Positions 16,822-25,853 of a stretch of DNA of 64,000 nt are shown one piece after another (positions within the stretch are counted from its first letter, which is position 1; each line of letters begins with the position of its first letter). Source of the DNA: Caballeronia choica (GTDB lineage: Bacteria; Pseudomonadota; Gammaproteobacteria; Burkholderiales; Burkholderiaceae). The stretch is taken from positions 36,713 through 100,712 of the forward strand of contig NZ_FCON02000018.1 of NCBI RefSeq assembly GCF_001544535.1, written 5' to 3'. Below the pieces are notes generated by a model that did no database searches, had not been told where the DNA came from, and saw nothing but the letters and a program-made list of their open reading frames with translations. Both the position numbers and the translations under genes were made by a program.

Positions 16822-17637
16822 TCAGTCCGAATCCGGTCCCGGCGCATCGCGAAACATCGACAACCCTGCCGCCGACTCCTTCAATAGCTCGGTCACGGTG
16901 TCGATCGACGGCGCGACGTATTCGTCGATGCGCCGCATGTAGGGACACGTCAGCGCGGCGATTGCCTCGCCCGACGGGCCGAGCAACGGGAACGTGACGT
17001 CGGTCACGCCGACCGTCTGTTGACTGTCCTTGCGCGAAAAACCGTCCTGCCGGATCTCCTGGTAAGCCGCCTCCAGCACGTCCCGATCGAGCGCGATCTC
17101 CCCCTTCACCTTGGTGTGCTCGGCGAGCATGTGCTCGCGCTGCTCGGCGCTCTGGAACGCGAGCAGAACGCGCCCGGAGCCCGTGTCGATCAGCCCCACG
17201 CGGGACCCGAGCCGCACCGAAATCCCCCACGTCCCCGGTCCGTCGACCTGCGCGATCACAAGCAGGTTGCCGCGGTCGTACACGGCGAGATGCACGGATT
17301 GCTCGGCGGCATCGGCGAACCGCTGCATCGCCGGAAGTGCCTCCGCGATCAGCCGGTTCATCGGCGGATGGCGATGCGCGAGCGCATAGAGCTTGAGGCT
17401 CAGCGAATAGCGGTCGCCGCCGGGCGAGCGCACGACGTACTGCCGCGCGACCAATCGCTCCAGCATCCGGTACATCTCGCTCGCGTTGCGCCCGAGCAGC
17501 TTCGTGATTTCCGCGCGGGTCAGGCCGTCCTTTTGTTCCGCCAGCAATTCGAGGATGTCGAGCCCCTTGTCCAGCGCGGGCGCGCGGTATCGGTCGGCAT
17601 CGTTGTTGTCTTCCACGTCCATTCCCGGTCGATTCAT
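16822..17637 (-). CDS. IclR-family regulator of the sugar operon
   Basis: A 271-aa regulator with an N-terminal winged helix (about residues 20-80, ALDKGLDILELLAEQKDGLTRAEITKLLGRNASEMYRMLERL) and a C-terminal GAF-like effector domain (about 95-265, SVHLAVYDRGNLLVIAQVDGPGTWG and DVTFPLLGPSGEAIAALTCPY). It is transcribed away from the sugar transport/L-fucose operon at 17867, and two matching palindromes lie in the shared promoter region, so I infer it controls that operon, probably as a repressor released by a pathway intermediate. An alternative start is the ATG five codons downstream (17622). The effector is not knowable from sequence alone. Confidence 0.9.
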   Translation of the reverse strand: MNRPGMDVEDNNDADRYRAPALDKGLDILELLAEQKDGLTRAEITKLLGRNASEMYRMLERLVARQYVVRSPGGDRYSLSLKLYALAHRHPPMNRLIAEALPAMQRFADAAEQSVHLAVYDRGNLLVIAQVDGPGTWGISVRLGSRVGLIDTGSGRVLLAFQSAEQREHMLAEHTKVKGEIALDRDVLEAAYQEIRQDGFSRKDSQQTVGVTDVTFPLLGPSGEAIAALTCPYMRRIDEYVAPSIDTVTELLKESAAGLSMFRDAPGPDSD

Positions 17638-17729
17638 GTTGGGCCGCGCCGAGTGTAAGCCGTCCGTCGCGCCGACGGCACGCGCCGCACGCTAGGGAAA
17701 CTACCGACCGATGCTGCAGCGCACTTTCC

Positions 17730-17774
17730 TTGACTTAGCGTTGTTCGTATATGAATAATACGTTCATAGATGAA
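17730..17774 (+). promoter_or_regulatory. Promoter with twin 12-bp operator-like palindromes
   Basis: A sigma-70-like pair TTGACT (17730-17735) and AATAAT (17754-17759), 18 bp apart, faces the sugar operon. TTCGTATATGAA (17744-17755) and TTCATAGATGAA (17763-17774) are TTC..GAA palindromes 19 bp centre to centre and cover the -10 region. This suits repression by the divergently encoded IclR protein. Confidence 0.5.
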
Positions 17775-17866
17775 TTAACGCATCAAGGCAAACCCGAAGC
17801 GCGAAGGCCGAACTCGAAGAGCCGACACACCCACGCAGTCAAACGAGCACATCAGGAGACACGCAC

Positions 17867-18901
17867 ATGACGTTCATCAAGGGGCTGCCCACGGCCCGCC
17901 GCATCATCGCCGCCGTCGTGACGGCAAGCATCGCGGGGGCCGGCCTCGCAGGCGTGGCGCAGGCCGCCGATGCCGGCAAGGTCGGCCTCGGCTTGCCGCT
18001 GCTCACTTCGCCGTTCTGGCAGTCGTACAACAACTACCTGCCGGTCTACGCGAAGCAGATGGGCCTCGACATCCTCGCGCCCGTCAACTCGAACGGCGAC
18101 CCCGCGCAGCAGATCACCGACATGAACAACCTGCTGAATCTCGGCGCGAAGGGGATCGTCGTCGGGCCGCTGGATTCGGCCGCGATCAGCCGTGCGCTGG
18201 ATGCGTCGTCGGCGAAGAGCGTGCCGGTCGTCGCCGTCGACGTCGCGCCGACGCAGGGCAAGGTCGCGATGGTCGTGCGCGCCGACAACCGCGCATACGG
18301 CTCGAAGGCGTGCGACTACATCGGCGAGCACGTGAAGTCGGGCAAGGTCGTGCAGATCATGGGCGACTTGGCGTCGGTGAACGGGCGCGACCGCTCGGAA
18401 GCTTTCCGCGCGTGCCTGAAGAAATATCCGGGCCTCTCCCTGCTCGAAATCCCGGCGGCGTGGAAAGGCGACGTCGCGGCGACCGCGCTCGACAGCCTGC
18501 TGACCGCGAATCCTGACGTGAAGGCGATCTACATGCAGGCGGGCGGCGTCTATCTCTCGCCGACGCTGCAGACGCTGCGCCGCAAGCAACTGCTCTTCAA
18601 GGCGGGCGATCCGAAGCACGTCGTCATCGTGAGCAACGACGGCATCTCGCAGGAATACGACGCGATCCGCCGCGGTGAAATCGACGCTACGATTTCCCAG
18701 CCTGCCGACCTGTACGCGAAATACGGCCTCTTCTACATCAAGGCCGCGCTCGCCGGACAGACCTTCAAGCCCGGCCCGACCGATCACGGCAGCACGATCG
18801 TCCAGCGCGCGCCCGGCATCCTCGAAGACCAGCTTCCCGCGCCGCTCGTGACGAAAGCGAACGTCGACGACAAGTCGCTCTGGGGCAACACGATCAAGTG
18901 A
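17867..18901 (+). CDS. Sugar ABC transporter periplasmic binding protein
   Basis: A 344-aa RbsB-type (Peripla_BP_4) solute-binding protein. It has a cleavable signal peptide (to about AQA, residue 33), then KVGLGLPLLTSPFWQSYNNYLPVYAKQMG and NSNGDPAQQITDMNNLLNLGAKGIVVGPLD, typical of pentose/hexose binders. Ribosome site AGGAG lies just before ATG 17867. It is the first gene of the operon and is followed by the ATPase and permease with overlapping or near-overlapping ends. The downstream enzymes suggest L-fucose or a close 6-deoxy or aldose sugar as substrate. Confidence 0.9.
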   Translation: MTFIKGLPTARRIIAAVVTASIAGAGLAGVAQAADAGKVGLGLPLLTSPFWQSYNNYLPVYAKQMGLDILAPVNSNGDPAQQITDMNNLLNLGAKGIVVGPLDSAAISRALDASSAKSVPVVAVDVAPTQGKVAMVVRADNRAYGSKACDYIGEHVKSGKVVQIMGDLASVNGRDRSEAFRACLKKYPGLSLLEIPAAWKGDVAATALDSLLTANPDVKAIYMQAGGVYLSPTLQTLRRKQLLFKAGDPKHVVIVSNDGISQEYDAIRRGEIDATISQPADLYAKYGLFYIKAALAGQTFKPGPTDHGSTIVQRAPGILEDQLPAPLVTKANVDDKSLWGNTIK

Positions 18902-18906
18902 ACGCC

Positions 18907-20415
18907 ATGTCGAACGTTCCAGTGGTAGAGGCGCGCGGCGTGACCAAGCGCTTCGGCTCGACGGCTGCGTTGAACGACGTGAGCATCCGCGTGATGCCCG
19001 GCGAGTCGCATGCGCTCGTCGGGCGCAACGGCGCGGGGAAATCGACGCTGGTGTCGATGCTGACCGGCTTGCGCAAGCCCGACACCGGCGACGTGCGCTT
19101 CAACGACGAACCCGCGCCGCCGATCGCCGATCGCGACGCGTGGCGCGAACGCGTCGCGTGCGTCTATCAGCACTCGACGATCATCCGCGAGTTGTCGGTT
19201 GCCGAAAACTTGTTCATCAATCGCCAGCAGCAGAAGGGCGGCGTGATCGACTGGCGCACGATGCGGCGTGACGCCCGCGCGCTTCTCGATCACTGGAAGA
19301 TCGACGTGCGCGAGGACGCCCGCGCCGGCGATCTCACAGTGGAAGCGCGGCAACTCGTGGAAATCGCGCGGGCGTTGTCGTACGGCGCGCGCTTCATCAT
19401 CCTCGACGAGCCGACCGCGCAACTCGACGGAGACGAAATCAAGCGGCTTTTCCGGCGCATCGAGGAGTTGCAGCGCGAAGGCGTGACGTTTCTGTTCATC
19501 TCGCACCATTTGCAGGAGGTGTACGAAATCTGCCAGGCGGTGACGGTGCTGCGCGACGCGCGGCATATCGTCAGCGCGCCGGTGTCGGCGTTGCCGCGCG
19601 AGAAGCTGATCGAGGCGATGACGGGCGAGCAGGGCGGCCTCGCCGTCGCCGATGCAAGCGCGCGGCCCGCGTTGCCCGCCGATACGCCGGTCGCCTTGCA
19701 AGTCGAAGCGCTGGCGGGCGACGACTACGAAGGCGTGTCGCTCAGCGTGCGCCGGGGTGAAGTCGTCGGTTTGACCGGCGCGACGTCGAGCGGGCGCACG
19801 AGCGTCGCGGAGGCAATCGCCGGATTGAAGGCGCAGCGCGCGGGCGCGATCCGCGTCGATGGCCGCGCGCTCCCGCCCGGCGACGTGCCCGCCGCCTTGG
19901 CGCATGGCGTCGGCTGCGTGCCGAAGGACCGGCATCGCGAGGGGCTGGTGCTGTCGCAATCGGTGGCCGAGAACGCATCGATGACGATCGCGCGCACGCT
20001 CGGGCGCTTCGGCATCGCGTCGCCGGCGAAGAAGAACGCTTTCGGGCGCCGCATGATCGACGCGCTCGGCATCAAGACGCAGGGGCCGGAACACGCAGTG
20101 TCCGGCTTGTCGGGCGGCAACCAGCAGAAAGTCGTGATGGCGCGCGCACTCGCAACCGATCCCGACGTACTGGTGCTGATCGATCCGACCGCCGGCGTCG
20201 ACGTGAAATCGAAGGAAGCGCTGCTGGCAGTCGTGGACCGCGTGCGCGACGAGGGCAAGGCGGTGCTGGTGGTATCGGGCGAACTCGACGACCTGCGCAC
20301 TTGCGACCGCGTCCTCGTGATGTTTCGCGGCGCGATCGTCGCCGAATTTCCTGCCGGCTGGCAGGACCATGAACTGATTGCATCGGTCGAAGGAGTGAGT
20401 CTCCATGAAGAATAA
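18907..20415 (+). CDS. Sugar ABC transporter ATPase (two ABC domains)
   Basis: An RbsA/XylG-type ATPase of about 502 aa with two fused nucleotide-binding domains. Domain 1 has Walker A GRNGAGKST and Walker B FIILDEPTAQLD. Domain 2 has the degenerate Walker A usual for this family (TGATSSGRTS), signature SGLSGGNQQKV and Walker B LVLIDPTAGVDV. ATG 18907 is taken as start; GTG 18898, which overlaps the previous stop, is also in frame. The stop overlaps the permease start by 11 bp, so the two are translationally coupled. It energises uptake through the permease at 20405. Confidence 0.92.
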   Translation: MSNVPVVEARGVTKRFGSTAALNDVSIRVMPGESHALVGRNGAGKSTLVSMLTGLRKPDTGDVRFNDEPAPPIADRDAWRERVACVYQHSTIIRELSVAENLFINRQQQKGGVIDWRTMRRDARALLDHWKIDVREDARAGDLTVEARQLVEIARALSYGARFIILDEPTAQLDGDEIKRLFRRIEELQREGVTFLFISHHLQEVYEICQAVTVLRDARHIVSAPVSALPREKLIEAMTGEQGGLAVADASARPALPADTPVALQVEALAGDDYEGVSLSVRRGEVVGLTGATSSGRTSVAEAIAGLKAQRAGAIRVDGRALPPGDVPAALAHGVGCVPKDRHREGLVLSQSVAENASMTIARTLGRFGIASPAKKNAFGRRMIDALGIKTQGPEHAVSGLSGGNQQKVVMARALATDPDVLVLIDPTAGVDVKSKEALLAVVDRVRDEGKAVLVVSGELDDLRTCDRVLVMFRGAIVAEFPAGWQDHELIASVEGVSLHEE

Positions 20416-21445
20416 CGTTTCGAGTCCGGCGCTGGCCGGCGCTGCGCCGGGCGCGAGCATCGGCGTGCGCGGGAGACGTCCGCGCATCGAACTCGCGCGG
20501 TTTCGCGATCTCGCGCTGTTGCCCGCGCTCGCGTTGCTGCTCGCAATCGGCGCGTTCGTCAGCCCGAGCTTTCTCACGAAGGCGAACCTGATCAGCATTC
20601 TCGGCGCATCGGCGGCGCTCGCGCTCGTCGTGCTCGCCGAATCGCTGATCGTGCTGACGGGCAAGTTCGACTTGTCGCTGGAATCGACCGTCGGCATCGC
20701 GCCCGCAGTCGGTGCGATGCTCGTGATGCCGGCCGCGTCGGCCGGATTCGGCTTCGAATGGCCTGCGGCGGCGGGCTTGCTCGCGATCGTCGTGGTCGGC
20801 GCGGCGGTCGGGTTTGTCAACGGCTTTCTTGTCGTCCGGTTGCGGCTCAACGCGTTCATCGTGACGCTCGCGATGCTGATCGTGCTGCGCGGGATGCTCG
20901 TCGGCGCGACCAAGGGCGGCACGCTCTTCGACATGCCGCCGTCGTTCTTCACGCTCGCGACCGCGCTGGTGCTCGGCCTGCCGGTTTCGGTGTGGCTTGC
21001 GGCTGTGGCGTTCGGCATTGCCGCGTTCATGCTGCGTTATCACCGGCTCGGCCGCGCGCTGTATGCGATCGGCGGCAACCCGGAGGCGGCGCGCGCGGCG
21101 GGGATTCGCGTCGAGCGCATCACGTGGGGCGTATTCGTGCTCGGCAGCGTGCTCGCGTCGATTGGCGGACTGGTCGTGACCGGCTATGTCGGCGCGATCA
21201 ACGCGAACCAGGGCAACGGCATGATTTTCACGGTGTTCGCGGCGGCGGTGATCGGCGGCATTTCACTCGACGGCGGCAAGGGCACGATGCTTGGCGCGCT
21301 GTCGGGCGTGTTGCTGCTTGGGGTCGTACAGAACCTGTTGACGCTTGCACAGGTGCCGTCGTTCTGGATTCAGGCGATCTATGGCGCGATCATCCTTGGT
21401 TCGCTGATGGTGGCGCGGCTCGCGGGCGGCGAGGGGCAGGATTGA
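20405..21445 (+). CDS. Sugar ABC transporter permease
   Basis: A 346-aa RbsC-type inner-membrane permease with about nine to ten hydrophobic helices, for example LALLPALALLLAIGAFV near residue 40 and the C-terminal run GVLLLGVVQNLLTLAQVPSFWIQAIYGAIILG. The family loop AIGGNPEAARAAGIRVERI is present. The start ATG at 20405 has GGAG at a good distance and overlaps the ATPase gene. The next gene begins 1 bp after its stop codon. Confidence 0.92.
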   Translation: MKNNVSSPALAGAAPGASIGVRGRRPRIELARFRDLALLPALALLLAIGAFVSPSFLTKANLISILGASAALALVVLAESLIVLTGKFDLSLESTVGIAPAVGAMLVMPAASAGFGFEWPAAAGLLAIVVVGAAVGFVNGFLVVRLRLNAFIVTLAMLIVLRGMLVGATKGGTLFDMPPSFFTLATALVLGLPVSVWLAAVAFGIAAFMLRYHRLGRALYAIGGNPEAARAAGIRVERITWGVFVLGSVLASIGGLVVTGYVGAINANQGNGMIFTVFAAAVIGGISLDGGKGTMLGALSGVLLLGVVQNLLTLAQVPSFWIQAIYGAIILGSLMVARLAGGEGQD

Positions 21446-21446
21446 G

Positions 21447-21770
21447 ATGAGTGACATGAACGACACCGATCGGCGCCTGATTTTATTGAGCCCTGACGAC
21501 AATTGTCTGGTCGCGGGGGCGCGGCTTGAAGCGGTCGAGACGCTGATGATCGGCGGCGAGGGTGTAACGCTCGACAAGGCCATCGAGCTGGGACACAAGG
21601 TTGCGCGGCGCGCGTTGAAGGCGGGTGACAAAGTGCTGCGCTACGGCGCGATCATCGGGCACGCGACCAGTGACGTCGGCAAGGGCGAGCACCTTCATAC
21701 GCACAATCTCGCGAGCGATTATCTGCCGACGTATACGCACGAGGCGGGGCAGGAGTTCGTGCATCGGTGA
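21447..21770 (+). CDS. UxaA-family dehydratase, small N-terminal (SAF) subunit
   Basis: A 107-aa protein equivalent to the N-terminal SAF domain of altronate dehydratase (LDKAIELGHKVARRALKAGDKVLRYGAIIGHATSDVGKGEHLHTHNL). In UxaA-type sugar-acid dehydratases this domain is often fused to the catalytic part; here the catalytic part is the next gene (21820). Together they should dehydrate L-fuconate (or a similar aldonate) to the 2-keto-3-deoxy acid. It begins 1 bp after the permease stop codon, showing that transport and catabolism share one transcript. Confidence 0.85.
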   Translation: MSDMNDTDRRLILLSPDDNCLVAGARLEAVETLMIGGEGVTLDKAIELGHKVARRALKAGDKVLRYGAIIGHATSDVGKGEHLHTHNLASDYLPTYTHEAGQEFVHR

Positions 21771-21819
21771 GGCGCAGCCAACCCGACCCCGACCTCTCCC
21801 CAACCCACCGAGAACCCCG

Positions 21820-23109
21820 ATGAAAAAGCCCAGCCTGCAAGGCTACCTCCGCGCCGATGGCCGCAAAGGCATCCGTAACGTCATCGCGGTGGCGTATCTG
21901 GTCGAGTGCGCGCATCACGTCGCGCGTGAGATCGTCGCGCAGTTCCGCCCGGCGTTCGACGCTTTCGACCAGACGCAACCCGACGAACAAGAGCAAGAAC
22001 CCCCCGTCCACCTGATCGGCTTCCCGGGTTGCTACCCGAACACCTACGCCGAAACGATGATGGAGCGCCTCACGACGCATCCAAACGTCGGCGCGGTGCT
22101 TTTCATCTCGCTGGGATGCGAGAGCATGAACAAGCACCATCTCGTCGATGCGGTGCGCGCGAGCGGCCGCCCGGCGCATGTGCTGACGATCCAGGAAAAT
22201 GGCGGCACGCGCAGCACGATCCAGAACGGCCTCGACTGGGTCCGCGAAACCCGCGCAAAACTCGCCCGTCAACAAAAAGTGCCGATGGCGCTCGATGAAC
22301 TCATCGTCGGCACGATCTGCGGCGGCTCGGACGGCACGAGCGGCATCACGGCGAACCCCGCCGTCGGCCGCGCGTTCGACGCATTGATCGACGCCGGCGC
22401 CACCTGCATTTTCGAGGAAACCGGCGAACTCGTCGGCTGCGAATATCACATGGAAAAACGCGCGGCGCGGCCGGAACTCGGCGCCGAAATCGTCGCGTGC
22501 GTGGCGAAGGCGGCGCGCTACTACTCGATTCTCGGACACGGCTCGTTCGCCGTCGGCAACGCGGACGGCGGCCTCACGACGCAGGAAGAAAAGTCGCTCG
22601 GCGCATATGCGAAGAGCGGCGCGTCGCCGATCGTGGGCATCGTCAAGCCGGGCGATATTCCCCCCACCGGCGGCCTGTACCTGCTCGACGTCGTCCCCGA
22701 CGGCGAACCGCGCTTCGGCTTCCCCAACATCAGCGACAACGCCGAAATCGTCGAACTGATTGCGTGCGGTGCGCACGTGGTCCTGTTCACGACCGGACGC
22801 GGCTCGGTGGTCGGCTCGGCGATCTCGCCCGTCATCAAGGTCTGCGCGAATCCGGCGACGTACCGCAACCTCTCGGGCGACATGGACGTCGACGCCGGCC
22901 GCATCCTCGAAGGCCGCGCGACACTCGACGAAGTCGGCCGCGAGGTGTTCGACGTGACGGTGGCGGTCGCGGCCGGCGCGGCGTCGAAGTCGGAGTCGCT
23001 CGGGCATCAGGAATTCATCCTGACTTACAAGACTTTCGAGCCGGTCGGGCCGGCGTGTTTGCCGCGGACTGCGTCGGCGCGTAATGTCGTGGAAATTGCC
23101 TTGCAATGA
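21820..23109 (+). CDS. UxaA-family dehydratase, large catalytic subunit (probable L-fuconate dehydratase)
   Basis: A 429-aa protein matching the C-terminal part of UxaA altronate/galactarate-type dehydratases: GYLRADGRKGIRNVIAVAYLVECAHHVA at the start, GFPGCYPN, SLGCE, TICGGSDGTSG, and DAGRILEGRATLDEVGREVFD near the end. Cysteines in GFPGCYP, SLGCES and TICGGS are candidates for the iron site. ATG 21820 is chosen because homology begins there (MKKPSLQGYLRADG). Neighbouring dehydrogenase, lactonase, SDR and FAH-family genes point to L-fuconate as substrate; another aldonate is possible. It overlaps nothing and is followed 10 bp later by the aldo/keto reductase. Confidence 0.82.
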   Translation: MKKPSLQGYLRADGRKGIRNVIAVAYLVECAHHVAREIVAQFRPAFDAFDQTQPDEQEQEPPVHLIGFPGCYPNTYAETMMERLTTHPNVGAVLFISLGCESMNKHHLVDAVRASGRPAHVLTIQENGGTRSTIQNGLDWVRETRAKLARQQKVPMALDELIVGTICGGSDGTSGITANPAVGRAFDALIDAGATCIFEETGELVGCEYHMEKRAARPELGAEIVACVAKAARYYSILGHGSFAVGNADGGLTTQEEKSLGAYAKSGASPIVGIVKPGDIPPTGGLYLLDVVPDGEPRFGFPNISDNAEIVELIACGAHVVLFTTGRGSVVGSAISPVIKVCANPATYRNLSGDMDVDAGRILEGRATLDEVGREVFDVTVAVAAGAASKSESLGHQEFILTYKTFEPVGPACLPRTASARNVVEIALQ

Positions 23110-23119
23110 GGTCACGCAG

Positions 23120-24169
23120 ATGAACCCTGGAACATACGACGCCGTGGCGCGTCGCCGCAAGATCGGCCGCACGGCGCTGGAAGTCACGGCGCTGTCGCTC
23201 GGCAGCGCGCCGCTTGGCGGGCTGTATCACGAGTTGTCGGAGGAAGCGGCGCTCGCGACCGTGGCCGCCGCGTGGGACAGCGGCATCCGCTTCTTCGATA
23301 CCGCGCCGCACTACGGCCACACGAAGGCGGAACACCGGCTCGGCGACGCGCTGCGCCGCTATCCGCGCGCGGATTATGTGCTGTCGACGAAAGTCGGCCG
23401 CCGTTTCGTGCCGCGCACGACACCGTACGACGGCAGCGAAGGCTGGGCGAATCCGCTGCCGTTCGAAGCCATCTACGACTACACCTACGACGGCATCCTG
23501 CGATCGTTCGAAGACAGCCAGCAACGGTTCGGCATCGTCGACATCGACATCGTGCTGGTCCACGACATCGGCCGTTACACGCACGGCGAAAAGAACGCGC
23601 ATTACTGGCGGCAACTCACGAACGAAGGCGGCTTTCGCGCCCTCGACGAACTGCGCAAGACGCGCGGCGTAAAGGCGGTCGGTCTCGGCGTGAACGAAGG
23701 CGCGGCGATTCTCGAAGCGATGGCCGAATTCGACATCGACTGCGCATTGCTCGCGGGCCGCTACACGCTGCTCGAACAAGCGGTGCTCGATGATTTGCTG
23801 CCCGCCTGCGAAAAACGCGAAGTCAGCATCCTGCTCGGCGGCGCGTTCAATTCGGGCATTCTCGCGCGGGGCCTCGCTTCAAAGGCCGAAGGCGACCTCA
23901 AATTCAATTACGGCGATGCGCCGCAGCCGATCGTGGAGCAGGTCGCGCGGCTCGAGCGCGTATGCCGCGAACATGGCGTCGCGCTGTCGAGCGCCGCCCT
24001 GCAATTTCCTTATGCGCATAAAGTAATTGCCACGGTGCTGATGGGCGCGCGCAGCGCTCACGAAGTGCACGAGAACGCGGCTTCGTTCGCGCAACCGCTG
24101 CCCGCCGCGCTGTGGGATGCGTTGCGTGCCAACGGCTTGCTGCATCAAGCGGCGCCGGTGCCAGCATGA
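23120..24169 (+). CDS. Aldo/keto reductase, probable L-fucose (D-threo-aldose) 1-dehydrogenase
   Basis: A 349-aa aldo/keto reductase of the D-threo-aldose/L-fucose dehydrogenase type, oxidising the sugar to its lactone. The catalytic tetrad is visible: D and Y in FFDTAPHYG, K in LSTKVGRRF and H in VLVHDIGRY. ATG 23120 (GAGG 8 bp upstream) is preferred to the in-frame ATG at 23084 inside the previous gene. A parS-like site, 24008-24023, is embedded in the coding sequence and encodes part of FPYAHKVIATVLMG. The last bases overlap the lactonase start (ATGA). The substrate is inferred from the cluster. Confidence 0.85.
   Translation: MNPGTYDAVARRRKIGRTALEVTALSLGSAPLGGLYHELSEEAALATVAAAWDSGIRFFDTAPHYGHTKAEHRLGDALRRYPRADYVLSTKVGRRFVPRTTPYDGSEGWANPLPFEAIYDYTYDGILRSFEDSQQRFGIVDIDIVLVHDIGRYTHGEKNAHYWRQLTNEGGFRALDELRKTRGVKAVGLGVNEGAAILEAMAEFDIDCALLAGRYTLLEQAVLDDLLPACEKREVSILLGGAFNSGILARGLASKAEGDLKFNYGDAPQPIVEQVARLERVCREHGVALSSAALQFPYAHKVIATVLMGARSAHEVHENAASFAQPLPAALWDALRANGLLHQAAPVPA
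24008..24023. other. parS-like site inside a coding region
   Basis: CCTTATGCGCATAAAG differs from CTTTATGCGCATAAAG at one base and keeps the central 12-bp palindrome TTATGCGCATAA. It lies inside the aldo/keto reductase gene, 15.5 kb from the nearest parS of the partition locus. Confidence 0.6.
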
Positions 24170-25008
24170 AAATCGACGCGCATCAGCATTACTGGGACCC
24201 CGCGCGCGGCGACTACGGCTGGCTGAAGCCGGAGATGCAGGCGCTGTATCGCGTGTTCGGGCCGGGCGACTTGAAGCCGTTGCGCGAGGCAGTCAATGTG
24301 GAACGCACGGTAGTGGTTCAGGCGGCGCCGACCGTCGATGAAACCCGCTATCTGCTCGACCTTGCGCGGGCGGAGGAATCGATTGCGGGTGTGGTCGGCT
24401 GGGTGCCGCTCGATGCGCCGGGCGCGCCCGATCTGATCGACGAACTCGCGCGCGAGCCGAAGTTCAAAGGCGTGCGTCCGATGCTGCAAGACCTCGCCGA
24501 TGACCGCTGGATCGAAACCGCATCGATCGAACCGGCGATCCGCAAGCTGATCGAACGCGATCTCGCATTCGATGCGTTGATCTTCGCGCGCCACATTCCT
24601 TCGCTCGTGACGTTCGCGACGCGTTATCCTGAATTGCGGATCGTGATCGATCATGGCGCGAAGCCGCCGATCCGCGATGGCGACGCGGGCCGGCAACCAT
24701 GGGCCGACGGCATCGAGCAACTTGCCGCGCTGCCGCAGAAGCTGTCCTGCAAGCTTTCGGGCCTCGTGACCGAAGCCGCGCCGCAATGCGACGAAAAGAT
24801 ATTGAAACCCTACGTCGAACATCTTTTAAAACATTTCGGCGCACAACGTCTGATGTGGGGCAGCGACTGGCCGGTGCTGAACCTGAACGGCGACTACGCC
24901 GGCTGGCATGACGCGGCCCGCACCCTCTGCGCCCACCATCCAGATCTCAAAAAGACGGATGAAGACGCAATCTTCGGCGCAAATGCCCGCACGTTCTATC
25001 GCCTCTGA
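24166..25008 (+). CDS. Amidohydrolase-family sugar lactonase (probable L-fuconolactonase)
   Basis: A 280-aa cog3618-type amidohydrolase. The metal-binding HQH is at residues 5-7 (MKIDAHQHYWDP), followed by a conserved histidine near the middle (FARHIPSLV and VIDHGAKPPI) and the C-terminal MWGSDWPVLNL carrying the catalytic aspartate. Members of this group hydrolyse L-fucono- and L-rhamnono-lactones, fitting hydrolysis of the product of the preceding dehydrogenase. ATG 24166 overlaps the previous stop codon. Substrate is inferred from context. Confidence 0.85.
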   Translation: MKIDAHQHYWDPARGDYGWLKPEMQALYRVFGPGDLKPLREAVNVERTVVVQAAPTVDETRYLLDLARAEESIAGVVGWVPLDAPGAPDLIDELAREPKFKGVRPMLQDLADDRWIETASIEPAIRKLIERDLAFDALIFARHIPSLVTFATRYPELRIVIDHGAKPPIRDGDAGRQPWADGIEQLAALPQKLSCKLSGLVTEAAPQCDEKILKPYVEHLLKHFGAQRLMWGSDWPVLNLNGDYAGWHDAARTLCAHHPDLKKTDEDAIFGANARTFYRL

Positions 25009-25059
25009 AGGCGCGAAATACCCGACATGTCTCAAAAATACTTTCGACGGGAGCTGTAG

Positions 25060-25803
25060 ATGATACAAAGACTGGCAGGCAAGACGGTGCTGATCACCGC
25101 GGCGGGGCAGGGAATCGGACTCGCGACGGCCGAGCGTTTCGCGGCCGAGGGCGCGCGCGTGATCGCGACCGACATCCGCACGGACTCGCTGGAAGGCAAG
25201 CCGTTCGAAGTGCGCACGCTCGACGTGCTCGACACTGCGGCGGTCAACGAACTGGCGAAGGAACTCGGCGCAGTCGATGCGCTCTTTAATTGCGCCGGCT
25301 TCGTGCATGCCGGCTCGATCCTGGAGACGAGCGAGGAAGACTGGGACTTCGCCTTCAACCTCAATGCGAAGGCGATGTTCCGTACGATTCGCGCCTTCTT
25401 GCCGGCGATGCTCGATAACGGTGGCGGCTCGATCATCAACATGTCGTCGGCGGCGTCGAGCGTGAAGGGCGTGCCGAACCGCTTCGCGTATGGTGCGTCG
25501 AAGGCGGCCGTGATCGGGCTGACCAAGGCGATCGCCGCCGATTTCGTCACGCGCGGCATTCGCTGCAACGCGATCTGTCCGGGCACGGTCGATTCGCCGT
25601 CGCTGCAGCAGCGCATCGCGGAGCAGGCGGCGGCGCAGGGCGCGAGCGTCGAGCAGGTGCACGCGGCGTTCGTCGCGCGCCAGCCGATGGGGCGGGTCGG
25701 CAAGCCGGAGGAAATCGCGGCGCTGGCGCTGTATCTCGCGTCGGATGAGTCGTCGTTTACGACCGGCCAGATTCATCTCATCGATGGCGGCTGGTCGAAT
25801 TAA
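25060..25803 (+). CDS. SDR dehydrogenase, probable 2-keto-3-deoxy-L-fuconate dehydrogenase
   Basis: A 247-aa classical short-chain dehydrogenase. Cofactor loop TAAGQGIG (about residues 11-18), NAG-equivalent NCAGFVH, catalytic Ser in INMSSAASS and YxxxK as YGASK are all present. The aspartate in IATDIR favours NAD(H). In the non-phosphorylative L-fucose route an SDR oxidises 2-keto-3-deoxy-L-fuconate at C4 to the 2,4-diketo acid, which the FAH-family product of the next gene would cleave. It lies 51 bp after the lactonase gene. Confidence 0.85.
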   Translation: MIQRLAGKTVLITAAGQGIGLATAERFAAEGARVIATDIRTDSLEGKPFEVRTLDVLDTAAVNELAKELGAVDALFNCAGFVHAGSILETSEEDWDFAFNLNAKAMFRTIRAFLPAMLDNGGGSIINMSSAASSVKGVPNRFAYGASKAAVIGLTKAIAADFVTRGIRCNAICPGTVDSPSLQQRIAEQAAAQGASVEQVHAAFVARQPMGRVGKPEEIAALALYLASDESSFTTGQIHLIDGGWSN

Positions 25804-25853
25804 AGCAACCAGGTACCCACCGAGTACCTTTTGAAATACGAGGATCAAACCAG

